A DNA stretch of 64,000 nt from Pseudonocardia sp. CNS-004 (GTDB lineage Bacteria; Actinomycetota; Actinomycetes; Mycobacteriales; Pseudonocardiaceae), in assembly GCA_001942185.1 (NCBI GenBank), contig MKJV01000084.1, positions 1 to 64,000 on the forward strand, read 5' to 3'. The notes below the pieces were generated by a model. It was not told the origin of the DNA, did not search any database, and was given only the letters and a program-made list of their open reading frames with translations. How positions within the stretch are numbered: the first letter of the stretch is position 1; every line of letters begins with the position of its first letter. Below are positions 1 to 9,532 of this stretch, piece after piece. A program made the position numbers and the translations under genes.

Positions 1-301
1 AAGAGGCCGCGGAGGCTGAGCAGAGGAAGGAAGCCGAGCAGGCCGAGCGAGAGAAGGCGGCTGCGGAGGCTGAGCGGAAGAAGCAGGCTGCGGAGGCTGG
101 GAGAAAGAGGCCGCGGAGGCTGAGCAGAGGAAGGAAGCCGAGCAGGCCGAGCGAGAGAAGGCGGCTGCGGAGGCTGAGCGGAAGAAGCAGGCTGCGGAGG
201 CTGAGCGGAAGAAGCAGGCTGCGGAGGCTGAGCGGAAGAAGGAAGCTGCGGAGGCTGAGCGGAAGAAGCAGGCCGCGGACGCCGAGCGGAAGAAGGAGGC
301 C
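1..301 (+). repeat. Near-tandem 104-bp duplication plus five 27-bp tandem units
   Basis: Bases 1-99 are repeated identically at 105-203. The natural period would be 108 bp (36 codons), but four bases are missing at the junction near 99. From 167 to 301 there are five 27-bp units (167, 194, 221, 248, 275) that each begin GCGGAGGCTGAGCGG or a close variant and encode nine residues. Repeats of this kind vary in copy number and are easily misassembled. Confidence 0.85.
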
Positions 302-406
302 GTGCAGGAGCGGGCCGGGAACGGGGTCGGTCGAGCTGGCGAGCGATCGACGTGTGACGACGGCTTCGTTTACGACCCCAAGGTTCGGAGGTGCGTCGAG
401 CAGTAG
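1..406 (+). CDS. Alanine/glutamate-rich coiled-coil repeat protein, C-terminal part
   Basis: Only the 3' end is present; the gene enters from the left edge. From about position 101 to the TAG at 404-406 the frame is open and encodes Ala/Glu/Lys/Arg-rich repeats (unit AEAERKKQA), then a short tail ending CDDGFVYDPKVRRCVEQ with two cysteines. Such charged heptad-like repeats form long helices, as in TolA-like or cell-envelope linker proteins. Upstream of about position 99 the same repeat reads in another frame. Comparison of the two repeat copies shows four bases missing at that point, so the break is probably a collapse or error in repetitive DNA. The function is not recognisable. Confidence 0.6.
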
Positions 407-550
407 GGGAAGCGGCCCGGAGGTCCGACGGCGGCACTGGGTGCTCCGGCCCGGTCGGAAGGGTGGCCCGAGTCCAGGTTCGCAGCGATTCGCGCCTCCA
501 GCTGCGCCGCGTGGTGAGCTTGCGGCATGTCCGCTTCGGCTGAGCGTTCG

Positions 551-830
551 TCAGCGGCGGGTGAGCGCGGGGAGGTCGATCGAGACCCGGCGCCCGTCGA
601 CGTCGACGGAGGCCTCGCCGATGTGCGCACCGGACAGCTCGTAGTTCCCGTTCACGAGGACGTAGGCGAGCAGGCTCGTCGGGGCGTCGAGGTCGACGAT
701 CCAGTACCGAGGGATGCCGCCCTCTGCGTACTCGGAGAACTTGAGGACCCGGTCGACCCGGCGGGTGCCGGTGGAGAGGATCTCGACGGCGAGCCGCACG
801 TCGCCGGCCGGGTCGCACGCGGCCGAGGAT
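551..830 (-). pseudogene. Uma2-family nuclease, C-terminal remnant
   Basis: Read leftwards, this stretch encodes the conserved C-terminal core of Uma2 (DUF820) PD-(D/E)XK-fold proteins: DVRLAVEILSTGTRR, then VLKFSEYAEGGIPRYWIVDL, then a degenerate C-terminal strand. The LAVEI and YWIVD motifs are the family hallmark. The upstream N-terminal half (about 150 residues expected) is not in one frame. A fragment with AALLVGGEQVLQVAF appears in another frame around 850-920, but no clean start is found before the neighbouring MFS gene ends at 1114. It may be a decayed gene or one damaged by sequence errors; I favour a remnant. Confidence 0.55.
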
Positions 831-1113
831 CGGGCGGAAGGCCACCTGGAGGACCTGCTCGCCACCGACGAGCAGCGCGGCCTCGGCGTCTGTCGACGAC
901 GGCAGGGGCCACTGCCGGTCCTGCACCCTCGGCGGCCAGCGGGGCTTCCTGGTCTGGCCGTGCTCGATCTACCTCGCCGCGTCGAAGGCCGCCCGGGCTC
1001 GCAAGGCGCGGACGACTCCGCCGCGCAGACCTGAGCCCCCGAGCTCGTGCCGGCCCACGTGATCAGGCCGACAGGTACTGCCCACGTGCGATGCGGCCTG
1101 TGCATCCTCCTGA

Positions 1114-2409
1114 CTAGCGCACTCCCCGGATCGGCCGCACGGCCAGGGCTCCGACCAGCATGAACAGCCCGCCCATCAGGAACAGCAGGGGATAGTTCCC
1201 GGCGGGCGCGCCCGGCTCGGCCGAACCCGCGCCGATCCCCAGCACGAGCGGGGCGAGCAGCGGTGCGAGCAGGTTGGGGAACAGGCTCGCGATCGTGAAC
1301 AGGCCCATGTTCTTCGCCGCCTCGGCGCGGCCTGCGGGGAGCAGGTCGGTGGCCATGGCGAGGTCGACGGCGACGTAGACGCCCTTGGCCGCCCCGAGGA
1401 GCGCGACGCCCGCGAGGAAGACCGGTAGCGTCTGCGACAGCCCGGCCACGGCGAACCCGAGCGCCCCGAGGCAGGCAGCGGTGGCCACGAAGATCTTGCG
1501 ACGCCCGGCGCGGTCGGACAGATGGCCCGAGATCAGGTTCGCCGCGATGCTCACGCCGTTCTCCAGCAGCAGCACCCCGAACATCACCGCGGCGATCGAG
1601 GCGGGTGGCACGCCGATGCGGGCCAGCAGGAAGTAGGTCTGGTAGACGATCAGGATCGTGATGCCCATGAACACGAGCAGCCTGCTCACCCAGGTCCAGG
1701 CGAAGTCCGGGTAGCGGCGCGGGCTGGACCAGAAGCTCGACGCGATCTCCCGCACCGACAGCGGCGGTAGCGGCCCGCCGTCGTGCACCCGGTCGGGCAG
1801 CACGAGGCACAGGAGCCCGACCGTGATCGCCGCGAGGCAGGCCGGCGCGAGCAGACCCCACGTCAGGGACGTCGCGTTCAGGGTGAGCAGGCCGGTCCCG
1901 AGCGTCGTGGCGGCGCTCTGGCCCATGCCGATCAGCCCGCCGATGCGGCCGCGCTGCCGGTGGGGCACCTGGTCGGGCAGCACCGCGGTGATCGCGGCCA
2001 GCAGGGCCTGGATGCCCAGCTGCGTCACCGCCCACCCGAGCACGAGCACCGGCACCGACGGCGCGACGGCCACCACGGACAGCCCCAGCGCACCCGCCGC
2101 GACCCCGCCGAGCATCCACGGCCTGCGCATGCCGAACCGGGAACGGGTGCGGTCGGACAGCCGCCCGAACAGCGGGTTCCCGACGATCCCGAACACGGCG
2201 CCGACCGCCGCCACCAGCGACAGCGTGGCGCTCGCCCCGCCCGGGTCGATCTCGCGCACGCGCAGGGCGAGGGTGATCGCGGCCGGCGTGAGGATGGCCG
2301 ACCAGGCGCACAGGTTGGCCACGACGAAGGCGGTCAGGGCCACCGGGCGCAGGCCCGGTCCTTCCGAGGTGCCCATGCTGGTGTCGGTGGCGCTCATGGC
2401 GGTCTCCAC
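1114..2409 (-). CDS. MFS transporter
   Basis: A 431-residue protein with about twelve hydrophobic segments. The loop motif between helices 2 and 3 reads GRLSDRTRSRFGMRR, the classic MFS A-motif, with a second copy (GHLSDRAGRRK) after the central loop. That pattern fits the major facilitator superfamily, probably a drug/sugar or aromatic-acid type carrier in the cytoplasmic membrane. It is the last gene of a leftward cluster with a decarboxylase-type amidohydrolase, an NTF2-like protein and a carotenoid-oxygenase-family dioxygenase, so import of their substrate or export of a product is plausible. A second ATG at 2397 is an alternative start. The substrate is unknown. Confidence 0.85.
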   Translation of the reverse strand: METAMSATDTSMGTSEGPGLRPVALTAFVVANLCAWSAILTPAAITLALRVREIDPGGASATLSLVAAVGAVFGIVGNPLFGRLSDRTRSRFGMRRPWMLGGVAAGALGLSVVAVAPSVPVLVLGWAVTQLGIQALLAAITAVLPDQVPHRQRGRIGGLIGMGQSAATTLGTGLLTLNATSLTWGLLAPACLAAITVGLLCLVLPDRVHDGGPLPPLSVREIASSFWSSPRRYPDFAWTWVSRLLVFMGITILIVYQTYFLLARIGVPPASIAAVMFGVLLLENGVSIAANLISGHLSDRAGRRKIFVATAACLGALGFAVAGLSQTLPVFLAGVALLGAAKGVYVAVDLAMATDLLPAGRAEAAKNMGLFTIASLFPNLLAPLLAPLVLGIGAGSAEPGAPAGNYPLLFLMGGLFMLVGALAVRPIRGVR

Positions 2410-2458
2410 GACGGGTCGGCGGGCCGCGCGCGCCGGTCCGCTGGGTGGGGGATGCGGG

Positions 2459-3502
2459 TCAGACGGTCAGGTGGAACAGGCGGGTCGCGATGCCCTCGTA
2501 GAACTCGCGCATCGCGACGGCGTCGAGCGGGAGCTCGTCCTGCACGCGGACCTCGTCCGGGACGTACTGGTACGGGTAGTCCATCGCGTAGAGCACGCGG
2601 TCGGCGCCGATCACGTCGCGGACGAACATGATCCCCGGCTGCCAGGCCATGCCGCTGGTGGCGTACCAGACGTTGCGGCGCAGGTAGTCGCTCGGCCGCA
2701 GCTGCAGCGCCTTCATCGCGGGGTAGCGCCCGGACGCGACCTGGGCGGCGTGGAAGTGGTCGATGCGCGGCAGCCAGAACGGCAGCGCCTCGCCCAGGTG
2801 GCCCACGACGAGCCGCAGCCGCGGGAACCGGTCGAACACCCCCGAGGTGATGATCCGCAGCAGGTGCATCCCGGTCTCGACGGCGAACCCGTAGATCGCG
2901 CCGTCGAGTCCGGCATCGTGCAGCGGGTCGAGCATGCGGTCGTTCGGGGTGTTCGGGTGCAGGTACACCGGTACGTCCAGCAGTTCGGCCGCCTCCAGGA
3001 CGGGCCAGAACCGCTGGTCGTCGAGGTAGGCGCCCTGCACGTGGGAGTTGGCGATCACCCCGCACATCCCGAGCCTGCGCACGGCGCGTTCCAGCTCGGC
3101 GACGGCGGCGTCGGCGTTGTCGTGGAGTGCGTCCTGCCACGCCACGGCGGCGAGCGCGGTGAACCGGTCGGGGTGGTCGCGCACGGCCTGCGCGGCCATG
3201 TCGTTGGTGAGCGTCGCCATGGTGCGGGCGGTGGCGGGATCGAACACGTTCGTGCCGGGCGCGGTGAGCGCGAGGACCTGGTGGTCGATGCCGGCCGCGT
3301 CCATGTCGGCGATGCGTTCGGCGCCGAGGTCGGCGAGCCTGCGCACGACGGCACGTGGCCGTTCGGCGGTGCTGCCGAGGTAGAAGCCCCACAGGCTCTG
3401 GAACCCCTTGTCGCCCTCCCCGTCGTGCAGCATCGTGCGGTAGAGCTGCAGCAGCTCCGGCGGGGCGAACGCCTCCTCGGTGGCGATCCGCCGGTGGCTC
3501 AT
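2459..3502 (-). CDS. Amidohydrolase-family metal-dependent decarboxylase
   Basis: A 347-residue protein of the ACMSD / gamma-resorcylate decarboxylase branch of the amidohydrolase superfamily. The N-terminus carries the E-x-A metal motif (TEEAFA, about residues 8-13) used by resorcylate and 5-carboxyvanillate decarboxylases in place of HxH. Further ligands are visible as YLHPN, VVGHLGE and AMDYPYQY, so the metal site looks intact. The family removes a carboxyl group from aromatic acids, or hydrolyses related compounds, in the cytoplasm. The ATG overlaps the stop of the upstream NTF2-like gene (ATGA), implying translational coupling. The exact substrate cannot be read from the sequence. Confidence 0.82.
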   Translation of the reverse strand: MSHRRIATEEAFAPPELLQLYRTMLHDGEGDKGFQSLWGFYLGSTAERPRAVVRRLADLGAERIADMDAAGIDHQVLALTAPGTNVFDPATARTMATLTNDMAAQAVRDHPDRFTALAAVAWQDALHDNADAAVAELERAVRRLGMCGVIANSHVQGAYLDDQRFWPVLEAAELLDVPVYLHPNTPNDRMLDPLHDAGLDGAIYGFAVETGMHLLRIITSGVFDRFPRLRLVVGHLGEALPFWLPRIDHFHAAQVASGRYPAMKALQLRPSDYLRRNVWYATSGMAWQPGIMFVRDVIGADRVLYAMDYPYQYVPDEVRVQDELPLDAVAMREFYEGIATRLFHLTV

Positions 3503-4203
3503 GTCCAGGCCTGCCCGGTGACCGGGTGCGGGTAGTGGAACGGCACCACGTCGGTGGCCGGGAAGAACGCGAAGTCGGGGAGCAGCTCGTCCGGGCCGAG
3601 CGGGTCGTCGGGGAACGTGGTCGTCGGGATCATGTGGCTCATCGGCTCGGTGCGCGCCCAGCCCTTCTCGTAGTCGGCGTGCCAGAACGGGGTGTAGTGC
3701 AGCTTCTGGATCTTCCAGACGCCGTCCTCGACGACGTAGCTGTTCTCGTAGACACCGCCCTCCCACCACTGCTCGAACGAGGTGCGGCCGGCCAGCTCGG
3801 ATGCCGAGTGGTGCACGCCCGCCTGCATGAGCGCACGGATGCGGGCCTGCGCCGACCGGGCGTCCGGCGCGACGGTGACGACGTCCTGCAGCATCGGGTG
3901 GTCGAGCAGGAAACCGGGGAGCGGACCGTTGTGGCCCTGGGTGAACCGCTCGCGGAACCGCTGCAGGTACAGCCGCTCCACACCTGCCCGCCCGCGGTAG
4001 CGTCCACCGACGAACACGACCTCGCCGTCGCGGGCGAACAGGTCGACGACCTCCTGGTAGAGGCACTTGTCGAGGTAGTAGCCGTACTTGTGGTGCAGCG
4101 CGCGCACCTCGTGGCGCGCCTCCGCGACGGCGAGGCGGCGCGCGAGCTCGTCGACCGTGCGCCGCAGCTGGTCGATCTCGGTGGGTGTCTCGGTCGTCGA
4201 CAT
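3499..4203 (-). CDS. SnoaL/NTF2-like domain protein
   Basis: A 234-residue protein. About 35 N-terminal residues are predicted to form a coiled coil. They are followed by an NTF2-like cone fold typical of SnoaL_4 and ring-hydroxylating dioxygenase beta-subunit relatives (ALHHKYGYYLDKC, then DLFARDGEVVF, and later ENSYVVEDGVWKIQKLHY). Such proteins act as small cyclases, dehydratases or isomerases, or as accessory subunits. The gene lies 15 bp downstream of the dioxygenase gene and overlaps the amidohydrolase gene by four bases, so it probably acts on an intermediate between those two enzymes. No catalytic residue can be assigned. Confidence 0.75.
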   Translation of the reverse strand: MSTTETPTEIDQLRRTVDELARRLAVAEARHEVRALHHKYGYYLDKCLYQEVVDLFARDGEVVFVGGRYRGRAGVERLYLQRFRERFTQGHNGPLPGFLLDHPMLQDVVTVAPDARSAQARIRALMQAGVHHSASELAGRTSFEQWWEGGVYENSYVVEDGVWKIQKLHYTPFWHADYEKGWARTEPMSHMIPTTTFPDDPLGPDELLPDFAFFPATDVVPFHYPHPVTGQAWT

Positions 4204-4218
4204 CGTGAACTCCCTTGT

Positions 4219-5671
4219 TCAGGCGGTACGGGCGGCGAGCTCGCGGCTGCTCACCCAGTTGCCGTGCAGGCCGCGGCGGATGCGGATGGGCAGCGCGACG
4301 GTCGCGACGGGAGGGGCGTCGAGCCGGGCCGCGTCGAGGATCACCAGGTCGCTGCGCATCTCCTGGTGGCGCCCGACCACCACGAACACGTAGCCGGCAC
4401 CCTCGGGCGCGTCGTCGTCGCCGGGGACGAACAGCGGCTCGGCGACGGAGCAGTCCTCGCCCGGGTAGTAGATCTGCGGCGGGGCCGCACCGGTCGTGTC
4501 GAACGCGCCGACCCACCGGAACCCGGCGCCCGGGCGCGGGTCGTCGGGGACGTGGTTGAGCGCGAGGAACCCGCGCCGGTAGGGCAGAGTCTCGAAGCGG
4601 TCGTCCATCCGCGGGAACTCGCCCGCCACGTCGGTGAGCCGCCGCTCGGTGAACGTATCGGTGTTCGCACCCATGTCGATCGTCCAGCGGGAGAGGTACC
4701 CGCGGGCGCGCACCGGGTCGTACGGGGCGCCGTGACGTCCGGGAAGAACGGGAAGAAGTTGCTCTCCCCGACCGGGGTGTCGATGTGGATGCGCCGCCCG
4801 TCGTCCCACGCGCCGAGGATGTGGCTGGCGAACCGGTTCGACCCGCGCAGCCAGCGCACCTGGTCCGCCGTGCCCTTGCGCGGCAGGACGCCGAGGTAGA
4901 CCTCGCGGTCCGGGTCCCACTGGAAGTGCGGCTGCCGCGCTTCCAGCCAGGCGTACTCGCTGCGCATCGGGATGATCGGGAAGACCACGAAGTTCTGGGT
5001 GACGGCCCAGTCGTGCACCATGCTCGAGTAGGCGCGCGGATCCAGGCCTCGTGGACGATCCGGCCGTCCGGGTCGGCCTCGTAGTAGGCGATGTCCGGGG
5101 TGGTCTCGCCCTTGGCTGCGTAGCCGAAGAACACCATCTCGCCGGTGCGCGGGTCCATCTTGGGGTGCGCCGTGCACGTCCGGGAGGTGAGCGTGCCCTC
5201 GAAGGTGTGCTCGCCGATCGTCTCCAGGGTCATCGGGTCGAGCAGGATCGGCGCGCTGTCCTCCTTGGACGCGTAGAGCTTCCCGCCGTGGTAGAAGACG
5301 TTGGTGTTGCCCAGTCCGCGGGAGATCCCGGCGACGGACGGGTCGTCGGTGAGCGGGTTGCGGTAGGCCCCGAACAGCGCCCGCCCGGCCTTCGCCTCCG
5401 CCTCGTAGCGCGGCGTGCGCACGTAGCGGCTGCGGAAGTCGACCCGGCCGCCGTGGAACCGGAAGTACATCGCCATGCCGTCGTCGTTGAACGTCGGCAC
5501 GTCCGGCAGCACGGCGGGCGGCCACTGGCGATCGGTGACCACGCGGTAGTAGGTGCCGGACAGGTGGTCGGGCACCCCGCCCTGCACCACTTCGAGGCCT
5601 GCGATGTCGGCCTCCACGCGCATCGGCGCCTCGAAGGCGCTCGCCCCCTCGCGCTGCGGGAACCTGGTCAT
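4219..5671 (-). CDS. Carotenoid oxygenase family (RPE65/lignostilbene dioxygenase-like), two frameshifts
   Basis: Three frames together encode about 484 residues of a non-haem iron dioxygenase that cleaves conjugated C=C bonds. The four iron-binding histidines can be placed: CTAHPKMD, SMVHDWAVT, ALNHVPDD and the C-terminal LHGNWV. Loss of one C near 5037 (after EAWIRAP) and one near 4735 (after FFPDVTAP) breaks the frame, and adding both restores a single ORF of 1455 bp. The start chosen is the ATG at 5671, preceded by a GAGGGGG ribosome-binding site; an ATG at 5707 is possible. The partner genes argue for cleavage of a stilbene- or isoeugenol-like aromatic rather than a carotenoid, but this is inference. 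Confidence 0.8.
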
Positions 5672-5765
5672 CCGCCGACACCCCCTCGTGTGGTTGGTCC
5701 CCACCACAGCCGGGTCTACGGGACGGCGACAAGCGCTCGCGACGCCCTTTCCTCGATGTGGAAGA

Positions 5766-6538
5766 TCAACTGCCGCGCATCCGTTGCTGGATCAGCGATG
5801 CGGCGGCGATCACCGCGGGCGCCAGCGCGCGGAGCCGGGCGGCGGTGCCGAGGCGCGACATCGGCGCGGCGACGCAGACGGCCGCCACCGGCTCGCCGGT
5901 GCCCAGCAGCACGGCGGCCGCCAGCGCCGCGACGGAGGGGTCGGTCTCGCCGAGGTTCGTCGCCCACCCACGGCGGCGGATCCTGGCCAGCTCGCGCGCC
6001 AAGCGTCCCAGTCGGCGATCGAGCGGTCGGTCGTGGCCTCCAGGTGCTGGCTCGGGTAGCGCTCCCGCAGCGCGGAAGGGGCGAGGGCCGCGAGCATCGC
6101 CTTGCCGCCGGACGTGCTGTGCGCCGGGAGCAGGAGCCCGAGCCGCGAGCTCACCCGCACCGACCGCGGCCCTTCGAGGGACTGCACGAAGCGGGTGTGG
6201 CGGCCCTCGAGGATCGCCAGGCTGATGGTCTCGCCGAGCTCCTCACGCAGCCCCGCGAGCACCTCGGCGCCCGCGTCGCGCAGCGGCACGGCGTGGGACC
6301 CCGCCACGAGCGTGAGCTCGTGCAACGTCGGCCCCGCGGTGTAGGGCCCGCCGACGTGGTCCTGGCGCGCGAAGCCCTCGCGCACGCAGGTGGCGAGCAG
6401 GCGGTGGGCGGTGGACACGGCGACGTCCAGCTCCCGTGACACCTCGGTGACCGTCACCGACCCGCGCCGCGCGATCAGCCGGACCAGTGCGAGGACGGCG
6501 GCCGCCGAGCTGATCGCCGACCGGTGCACTTTCCGCAC
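5766..6538 (-). CDS. IclR-family transcriptional regulator, frameshifted
   Basis: About 257 residues after restoring one base near 6003. The N-terminal winged helix-turn-helix (VTEVSRELDVAVSTAHRLL) is followed by an IclR effector domain (ILEGRHTRFVQSLEG, STSGGKAMLAAL). The C-terminal part continues in the next frame with ARIRRRGWATNLGETDP and VAALAAAVLLGTGEPVAAVC, a typical IclR ending. It lies upstream of, and on the same strand as, the dioxygenase cluster and probably controls it. IclR proteins usually sense an aromatic or small organic acid. The start is GTG; an internal GTG at residue 4 is possible. Confidence 0.82.
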
Positions 6539-6633
6539 GGAGGAACGATAGGCGTAAGGGGCGGGAGTCAGCGGCGGGTCGGTGCGACGGGCGTCCTCGA
6601 AGAGTGTCGGACGGTGGTGGCAGGCTGGGCGCG

Positions 6634-8000
6634 ATGGCTACTGAGGTCGATGGGCTCTTCGAGCTGCATGAACCGGACCCGTTGCCGCCGGTCGACGAGG
6701 CCGGCGCACGGGCCACGGCGCCGCTCGCCGTGCGGATGCGCCCGCGCACGCTCGACGAGGTGGTCGGGCAGGCCCACCTGCTGCGCCCCGGCGCCCCGCT
6801 GCGCAGGCTCGTGGAGGGTGGGGCGGCCGCGTCGGTGCTGCTCTACGGCCCGCCCGGCACCGGGAAGACCACGATCGCGCGGCTGTTGGCGGGCGTGGGG
6901 AGCAGGCACTTCGTGGCGCTGTCGGCGCTCTCGTCGGGGGTGAAGGAGCTGCGGGCCGTCATCGACGACGCCCGGCGCCGCCGCGACCGGCTCGACCAGC
7001 AGACCGTGCTGTTCATCGACGAGGTGCACCGCTTCTCCAAGACCCAGCAGGACGCGCTGCTGGGGGCGGTGGAGGACCGGCTCGTGCTGCTCGTCGCCGC
7101 CACCACGGAGAACCCGTCGTTCTCGGTGGTGTCGCCGCTGCTGTCGCGGTCGCTGGTGCTGCAGCTGCAGTCGCTCACCGACGAGGACGTCCGCGGGCTG
7201 TTGCGCCGTGCCGTCGCCGACCCGCGCGGCCTCGGCGAGGCCGTGTCGCTCGCAGCCGACGCCGAGGCCGCGCTGGTCCGGTTGGCGGGCGGCGACGCCC
7301 GGCGGGCGCTCACGGCGCTGGAGGCGGCCGCAGACGGCGTCACGGGCACCGGCGCGACGGAGATCGACGTCCCCGCGGTCGAGCGGGCGGTCACCGAGGC
7401 CACGGTGCGCTACGACCGCCAGGGCGACCAGCACTACGACGTGATCAGCGCGTTCATCAAGTCGATCCGCGGCTCCGACCCGGACGCCGCGCTGCACTAC
7501 CTCGCCCGGATGCTGGTGGCGGGGGAGGACCCGCGGTTCGTCGCCCGCCGCCTGATGGTGCACGCCAGCGAGGACATCGGGCTCGCCGACCCCACCGCCC
7601 TGCAGGCCGCCGTGGCCGCGGCGCAGGTCGTGCAGCTCGTGGGGCTGCCGGAGTGCCGGCTCGCGCTCGCCCAGGCCACCGTCCACCTGGCCACGGCGCC
7701 CAAGTCCAACGCGGTGATCACCGGCATCGACGAGGCGATGGCCGACGTGCGCGCCGGCGCCACCGGGGCCGTACCCCCACACCTGCGCGACGGCCACTAC
7801 GCCGGCGCGCAGAAGCTGGGCAACGCCGTCGGCTACCGCTACCCGCACAGCACCTCCGACGGCGTGCTGGCACAGCAGTACCCGCCCGACGCACTGGTGG
7901 GGCGCGACTACTACCGCCCCTCGGCCCACGGCGCGGAGCGGCGCTCGCCGAGCGGCTGCCGAGGCTGCGCCGCGTCGTGCGCGGGGAACGCCCCGGCTGA
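6634..8000 (+). CDS. rarA: Replication-associated recombination protein RarA (MgsA), frameshifted
   Basis: An AAA+ ATPase of about 455 residues that acts at stalled replication forks with SSB. Visible motifs are Walker A (GPPGTGKTT), Walker B (LFIDEVHRF), sensor 1 (AATTENPSF) and the C-terminal family block (YDVISAFIKSIRGSDPDAAL, KSNAV). A lost G near 7943 shifts the last 20 codons; restoring it gives the usual ending (ERLPRLRRVVRGERPG) and the TGA at 8000. The ATG at 6634 follows a CAGGCT hexamer by seven bases, the layout of a leaderless actinobacterial promoter, so it is preferred over a GTG at 6604. Without the correction the frame falsely runs into the next gene. Confidence 0.9.
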
Positions 8001-8055
8001 GGCCGTACGTAGACCTACGGTTCTCGCCGCCGCACCCGAGTGCCAGGCTCATCCG

Positions 8056-8814
8056 GTGTCGACCTTCAGCCTCGTCGCGATCGTCTTCGCGGGCATCCTG
8101 GGCTACCGCGGGTACACGCACGTCCGCGCGGCGTTGGACGGGCGGGCCCGGCGGCTGCGCTCGCTCGGGGCCACCCCCGTCACGGTGGCCGAGCTCGCGG
8201 CGATGGCCGAGGCGGCAGGCGCCGAGCTCGGGTCCGGCGCGTTCGACCAGCACGTGGTGGTGGCGGGCACGGCCGAGCCCGCCGCGGACGGGCCCCTCGA
8301 GGCGCCGTTCAGCTCCACACCCTGCGTCTGGTACCGGACGATGACCGTCCGGGTCGTGCCGGACCGGGACGGCGGCACCCGCCACGAGGTCGACGCCGAC
8401 ATCCCGAGCCGCAGCGGGTTCCGCCTGGTGGACGGCGACGCCGAGCTGCTGGTGCTCGCCGGGGACGCCCGCATCGAGGGCGCAGCGCAGACGGTGGACC
8501 AGCTCGTCGAGAGCCCCGACGAGGGCATCGACCTCGGGCTGGTGCGGATCCTCTCCAACCCCGACCGCACGATCCGGCGCGAGTGGGTGGTGCGGGCGGG
8601 AACGCCGCTCACGGTCGTCGCCGACGTGAAGGAGGTCGCGGGGCGGCTCACGGCGCAGCAGCGACCGGACGCGCCGATCCGGATCACGACCGGCACGTCG
8701 TCGGAGGCGGTCCGGTCCGACGAGCGGGCCGAACGGGCCGGGTGGCGGTCGGGCGCGCTGTACCTCGCCGGGGCGATCGCCGCGCTGCTCGTCGTGGTGG
8801 TCGCGCCGTTCTGA
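8056..8814 (+). CDS. GIDE-domain membrane protein (E3 ubiquitin ligase-like family)
   Basis: A 252-residue protein with a hydrophobic N-terminal segment (LVAIVFAGILGYRGY), a central domain resembling the GIDE/MULAN domain of mitochondrial E3 ligases (VVVAGTAEP, then SSTPCVWYRTMTVRVV, and later RIREEWVV-like RTIRREWVV) and a C-terminal membrane helix (LYLAGAIAALLVVVV). Bacterial members lack the RING finger and their role is unknown; ligase activity should not be inferred. The GTG start at 8056 is chosen because the preceding gene ends at 8000 once its frameshift is repaired. Confidence 0.7.
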   Translation: MSTFSLVAIVFAGILGYRGYTHVRAALDGRARRLRSLGATPVTVAELAAMAEAAGAELGSGAFDQHVVVAGTAEPAADGPLEAPFSSTPCVWYRTMTVRVVPDRDGGTRHEVDADIPSRSGFRLVDGDAELLVLAGDARIEGAAQTVDQLVESPDEGIDLGLVRILSNPDRTIRREWVVRAGTPLTVVADVKEVAGRLTAQQRPDAPIRITTGTSSEAVRSDERAERAGWRSGALYLAGAIAALLVVVVAPF

Positions 8815-8826
8815 CCTGCGGGTCCG

Positions 8827-9481
8827 CTACCGGTGTCCCGCGGAGCGGGCGGCGTCGGCCGGGTCCCACGCCGGGTCGCGGCCCAGCAAGGTGAGGACGC
8901 GGGTCCAGGCGTCGGCGCCCCGCGGTGCGGGGAGCGCGTGGGCGAAGGAGCGCCCGGGGTGTCGCGGTACTCGTCGTCCGGGATCTGCTCGGACATGGCG
9001 AGTGCCGCATCGACGGCCGCCGGGTCGAGCCCGCCGCCGTAGCCGTCCTGCACGCCGAGTGCCGCCGCGACGTCCCACCCGTGCACGAGCGTGTCGATCA
9101 GGTGCATCTGGACGAGGCCCGGCAGCGGTACGCGCCGGTCGAACTCGGGTAGCAGTACCAGGCCGTCCGTGCTGCCGCCGCCGTCGGCGAACGCCGTCAG
9201 CACCTCGTCGAGCCCGTCGGTGAGGGTCCCGGCGAGTGTCTCAGCGGGGGACGGGGCGAGAGGGCGCGGGGCGAACGCCGACTCGCCCACGTCGGCACCC
9301 GCACGGCTCGCCCGTACGGCGGCGGCGAACCCGCGGTCCTGGCCCGTCATGTGCTCGAGCAGGTGCGCAGGTCCCAGCCGGCGCAGGGGGTGGGGCGGTC
9401 GAGGTCGGGGGGCGAGATCCGGGCGAGGACGGGACGGACGCCTGCGACGGCGCTCCGGTGCAGCTCGAGGATGTTCTCCAT
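8827..9481 (-). CDS. TIGR03086-type DinB-like metal-binding protein, two frameshifts
   Basis: About 218 residues across three frames. The start (MENILELHRSAV) is followed by the family signature TPCAGWDLRTLLEHM, a histidine motif of the mycothiol-dependent maleylpyruvate isomerase / DinB-like fold, then LIDTLVHGWDVAAAL with the second metal-ligand region. One C is missing near 9365 and one G near 8960; with both restored the ORF is 657 bp. These proteins are four-helix bundles that often bind a divalent metal and may use mycothiol, the actinobacterial thiol. The gene diverges from a MarR regulator 51 bp away, its likely controller. Confidence 0.75.
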
Positions 9482-9483
9482 GG

Positions 9484-9496
9484 GTAGATGGTCTAC
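9484..9496. promoter_or_regulatory. Candidate MarR operator
   Basis: A perfect inverted repeat, GTAGA-TGG-TCTAC, lies in the 51-bp gap between the divergent DinB-like and MarR genes and almost touches the DinB-like start codon. MarR proteins bind such short palindromes in divergent promoters, so repression of both genes is likely. The assignment rests on position and symmetry only. Confidence 0.45.
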
Positions 9497-9532
9497 TGTG
9501 GTTTACGGTTGGTCAAGCGATATCGTCGTCCG

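Noticed and set aside
2459..5671. One long open frame joining the dioxygenase N-terminus to the amidohydrolase
   Set aside because: The middle of this frame is non-coding in composition. The dioxygenase continues in two other frames and the NTF2-like gene lies in between.
6634..8814. Apparent fusion of RarA with a GIDE-like membrane protein in one open frame
   Set aside because: The last RarA codons are in another frame after a lost G near 7943. With the base restored RarA stops at 8000 and the second gene has its own GTG at 8056.
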